Shown here: piece after piece, positions 62,670-64,000 of the stretch
Position numbering within the stretch: the stretch's first letter is position 1
How the letters are laid out: each line of letters starts with the position of its first letter
Assembly: GCA_947002045.1 (NCBI GenBank)
Contig: CAMQJB010000004.1
Span: forward strand, 9,718-73,717
Reading direction: 5' to 3'
From: an uncultured Collinsella sp.
GTDB lineage: Bacteria > Actinomycetota > Coriobacteriia > Coriobacteriales > Coriobacteriaceae
Length of the DNA: 64,000 nucleotides
Translations under genes and position numbers: made by a program
The notes under the pieces: generated by a model
Told to the model about the DNA's origin: nothing
Databases searched by the model: none
What the model saw: only the letters and a program-made list of their open reading frames with translations

Positions 62670-62677
62670 CTGCATTG

Positions 62678-63706
62678 CTAGCGCTGTACGTAGGCGCGAA
62701 CCAGCTCAAAGGTATTACGCACGCCGTCCATGTGGCTGCGCTCGTAGTTGTGGCTCGCGTACACGCCGGGGCCGATCAGGCCATGGCGAATGTCGTAGCC
62801 GGCCGAGAGCGTGGCCTCGACGTCGGAGCCGTAGTGCGGGTACACATCGATGGCGTAATCGAGCTCCAGCTCGCGCGCGATGTTGGACAGCGTGGTCACC
62901 AGATCGTAATTGTAGGGGCCACCCGAATCCTTGGCGCAAATCGACACCATGCGCTCGGTGCAGCCCAGGTCGTCGCCCACGCAGCCCATGTCAACGCTGA
63001 TCATCTCGCGCGTGTCGGCCGGCACGAAAGCGCCGCCGTGGCCGACCTCCTCGTACACGGTGAAGAGCAGCGACACCTTGCGCGAAAGCGACACCTCGCC
63101 GTCAGCAACGGCACGGGCCAGACCCAGCAGAATCGACGCCGACAGCTTGTCATCCAGGAAGCGGCTCTTAATGTAGCCGCTCTCCGTCACCGTGGTACGC
63201 GGATCCATAGCGATGATGTCGCCGGTCTGAATACCCAGCTCGAGCACATCGTCCTTGCTGTCGACGTTCTCGTCGAGCAGGATCTCCATGTTCTTCTCGA
63301 TGGTCTTGACCGGCTCGTCGGCCACGTGCGCCGAGGGCTCGGTATTGAGGACCACACCCGTGTACACATTGCCGTCACGCGTGTAGACGGTGCAGTTCTC
63401 GCCATCGGCCGTAGACCACTGGTGCCCGCCGAGCGTCGTGGGGCGCAGGCGACCATTGTCCTTGATAGAGCGCACCATGGCGCCCAGGGTATCGACATGG
63501 CTCGCCAACACGAGCGGCTCGCCCTCGCCGCCGAGCTCAACCAGCACGTTGCCCTTATTGGAACGCTCGGGGCCAAAGCCCATATCGCGCAACGTTTCCA
63601 TCAGATAATCAGTCGCCGCACGGGTATAGCCGGTAGGCGAAGCAATAGAAGTCAGCGCCTTCAACTGGTCAGTAATATAGGAGAGCGTAGAATCCATCTT
63701 GGACAC
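62678..63706 (-). CDS. M42-family metallo-aminopeptidase
   Basis: A 342-residue M42 (glutamyl aminopeptidase/tetrahedral aminopeptidase) family enzyme. Metal-site motifs: LASHVDTLGAMV (about 72-83), SRFLDDKLSASILLGLA (about 190-206), TVYEEVGHGGAF (about 224-235) and the late SHNYERSHMDGV. GTG 63706 is preferred because AAGGGTGA lies 6 bp before it; an ATG three codons later is the alternative. It would trim peptides in the cytoplasm. Confidence 0.9.
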   Translation of the reverse strand: MSKMDSTLSYITDQLKALTSIASPTGYTRAATDYLMETLRDMGFGPERSNKGNVLVELGGEGEPLVLASHVDTLGAMVRSIKDNGRLRPTTLGGHQWSTADGENCTVYTRDGNVYTGVVLNTEPSAHVADEPVKTIEKNMEILLDENVDSKDDVLELGIQTGDIIAMDPRTTVTESGYIKSRFLDDKLSASILLGLARAVADGEVSLSRKVSLLFTVYEEVGHGGAFVPADTREMISVDMGCVGDDLGCTERMVSICAKDSGGPYNYDLVTTLSNIARELELDYAIDVYPHYGSDVEATLSAGYDIRHGLIGPGVYASHNYERSHMDGVRNTFELVRAYVQR

Positions 63707-63825
63707 CAAAGTCACCCTTTCATATCGAATTAACCCCACAGCAACAATACCACCGCGAACCATCTTTTTACCTAGCGAGATGACCCATCGACCTCTTCCG
63801 AACAGCGCCCGCCACGACAACGAGC

Positions 63826-63953
63826 CGGCGGGCCCCGCTCGTTAGCCCCAGAATCTTTCCGCAGGACAGAAGGAGGCCCCGCCGCACGTAGTGCGCAGCG
63901 GGGCCTCCGACATGTCCGAGGACGATTCTGGGGCTAACGGGCGGGGCCCGCCG
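63826..63953. repeat. 128-bp nested palindrome (family F)
   Basis: Outer arms 63826-63855 and 63924-63953 match at 29 of 30 bases; inside, GGAGGCCCCGC (about 63872-63882) pairs with 63898-63908 around CGCAC-GTA-GTGCG. No T-tract on either strand. It lies between the peptidase gene and a gene leaving the window. Confidence 0.88.
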
Positions 63954-63960
63954 AACCAAG

Positions 63961-64000
63961 TTAGGCAGCCGGGCAGATCTTCTTGAAGAGCTCGATGACG
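63961..64000 (-). CDS. 3' end of a gene leaving the window
   Basis: On the minus strand a frame enters from beyond 64000 and ends VIELFKKICPAA followed by TAA (63961-63963). Too short to identify. Confidence 0.5.
   Translation of the reverse strand, partial: VIELFKKICPAA

Overview
The window is GC-rich chromosomal DNA with dense genes on both strands. It best fits a gut actinobacterium of the class Coriobacteriia, probably Collinsella or a close relative. This is an inference from gene content and protein style: QueH, a split FchA/FolD pair with Fhs, class III fructose-bisphosphatase, a superoxide-reductase-type protein pointing to anaerobic life, tandem GtrA proteins, AddAB-type recombination, and large Ig-like surface proteins ending in a C-terminal membrane anchor. 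I found no rRNA, tRNA, CRISPR array, complete insertion sequence or prophage.

Layout. 1-12 kb: queuosine genes queA/queH, a DUF3267 membrane zincin, a methionyl-tRNA synthetase-like ligase, an RsmB/NOP-type rRNA methylase, a 56-residue membrane protein, a TIM-barrel protein of unknown function, DegV, class III FBPase and two GtrA proteins. 12-20.4 kb: a minus-strand unit made of a cobalamin riboswitch, a ~2,395-residue surface protein with three DUF4430 (transcobalamin-like) modules, and a second membrane-anchored DUF4430 protein. This is the most striking locus. 20.5-26 kb: UbiB-family kinase with a phasin-like partner, C69 dipeptidase, folD and fchA. 26-36.9 kb: a more accessory-looking stretch with tandem lipoproteins, a DUF1016 nuclease, an ADP-ribosylglycohydrolase, zinc-ribbon proteins, a CDF cation exporter, and a reading frame split by one in-frame TAG. 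37-47.4 kb: fhs, ruvCAB, a degenerate NAD-synthetase-like protein, a superoxide reductase-like protein and a SWIM/SNF2 helicase. 47.5-58.3 kb: dnaE and the addB-addA pair. 58.5-64 kb: a YerC-type regulator, a four-TM holin-family protein, an Rrf2 regulator divergent from cysK, mnmA, and an M42 aminopeptidase.

How the genes fit together. QueA and QueH do the last two steps of queuosine synthesis, and MnmA adds another wobble-base modification. Fhs, FchA and FolD interconvert formate and methylene-tetrahydrofolate; this FolD lacks the usual catalytic lysine, which fits FchA carrying the cyclohydrolase step. DnaE, RuvABC and AddAB cover replication and recombination. The riboswitch unit looks like a cell-surface corrinoid capture system.

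A second theme is repeats: many intergenic gaps hold long, near-perfect inverted repeats of several families (about 1.93, 20.5, 34.7, 41.2, 47.4, 51.4, 58.4, 62.6 and 63.9 kb). Two families recur as partial copies and one as two full copies within the window.
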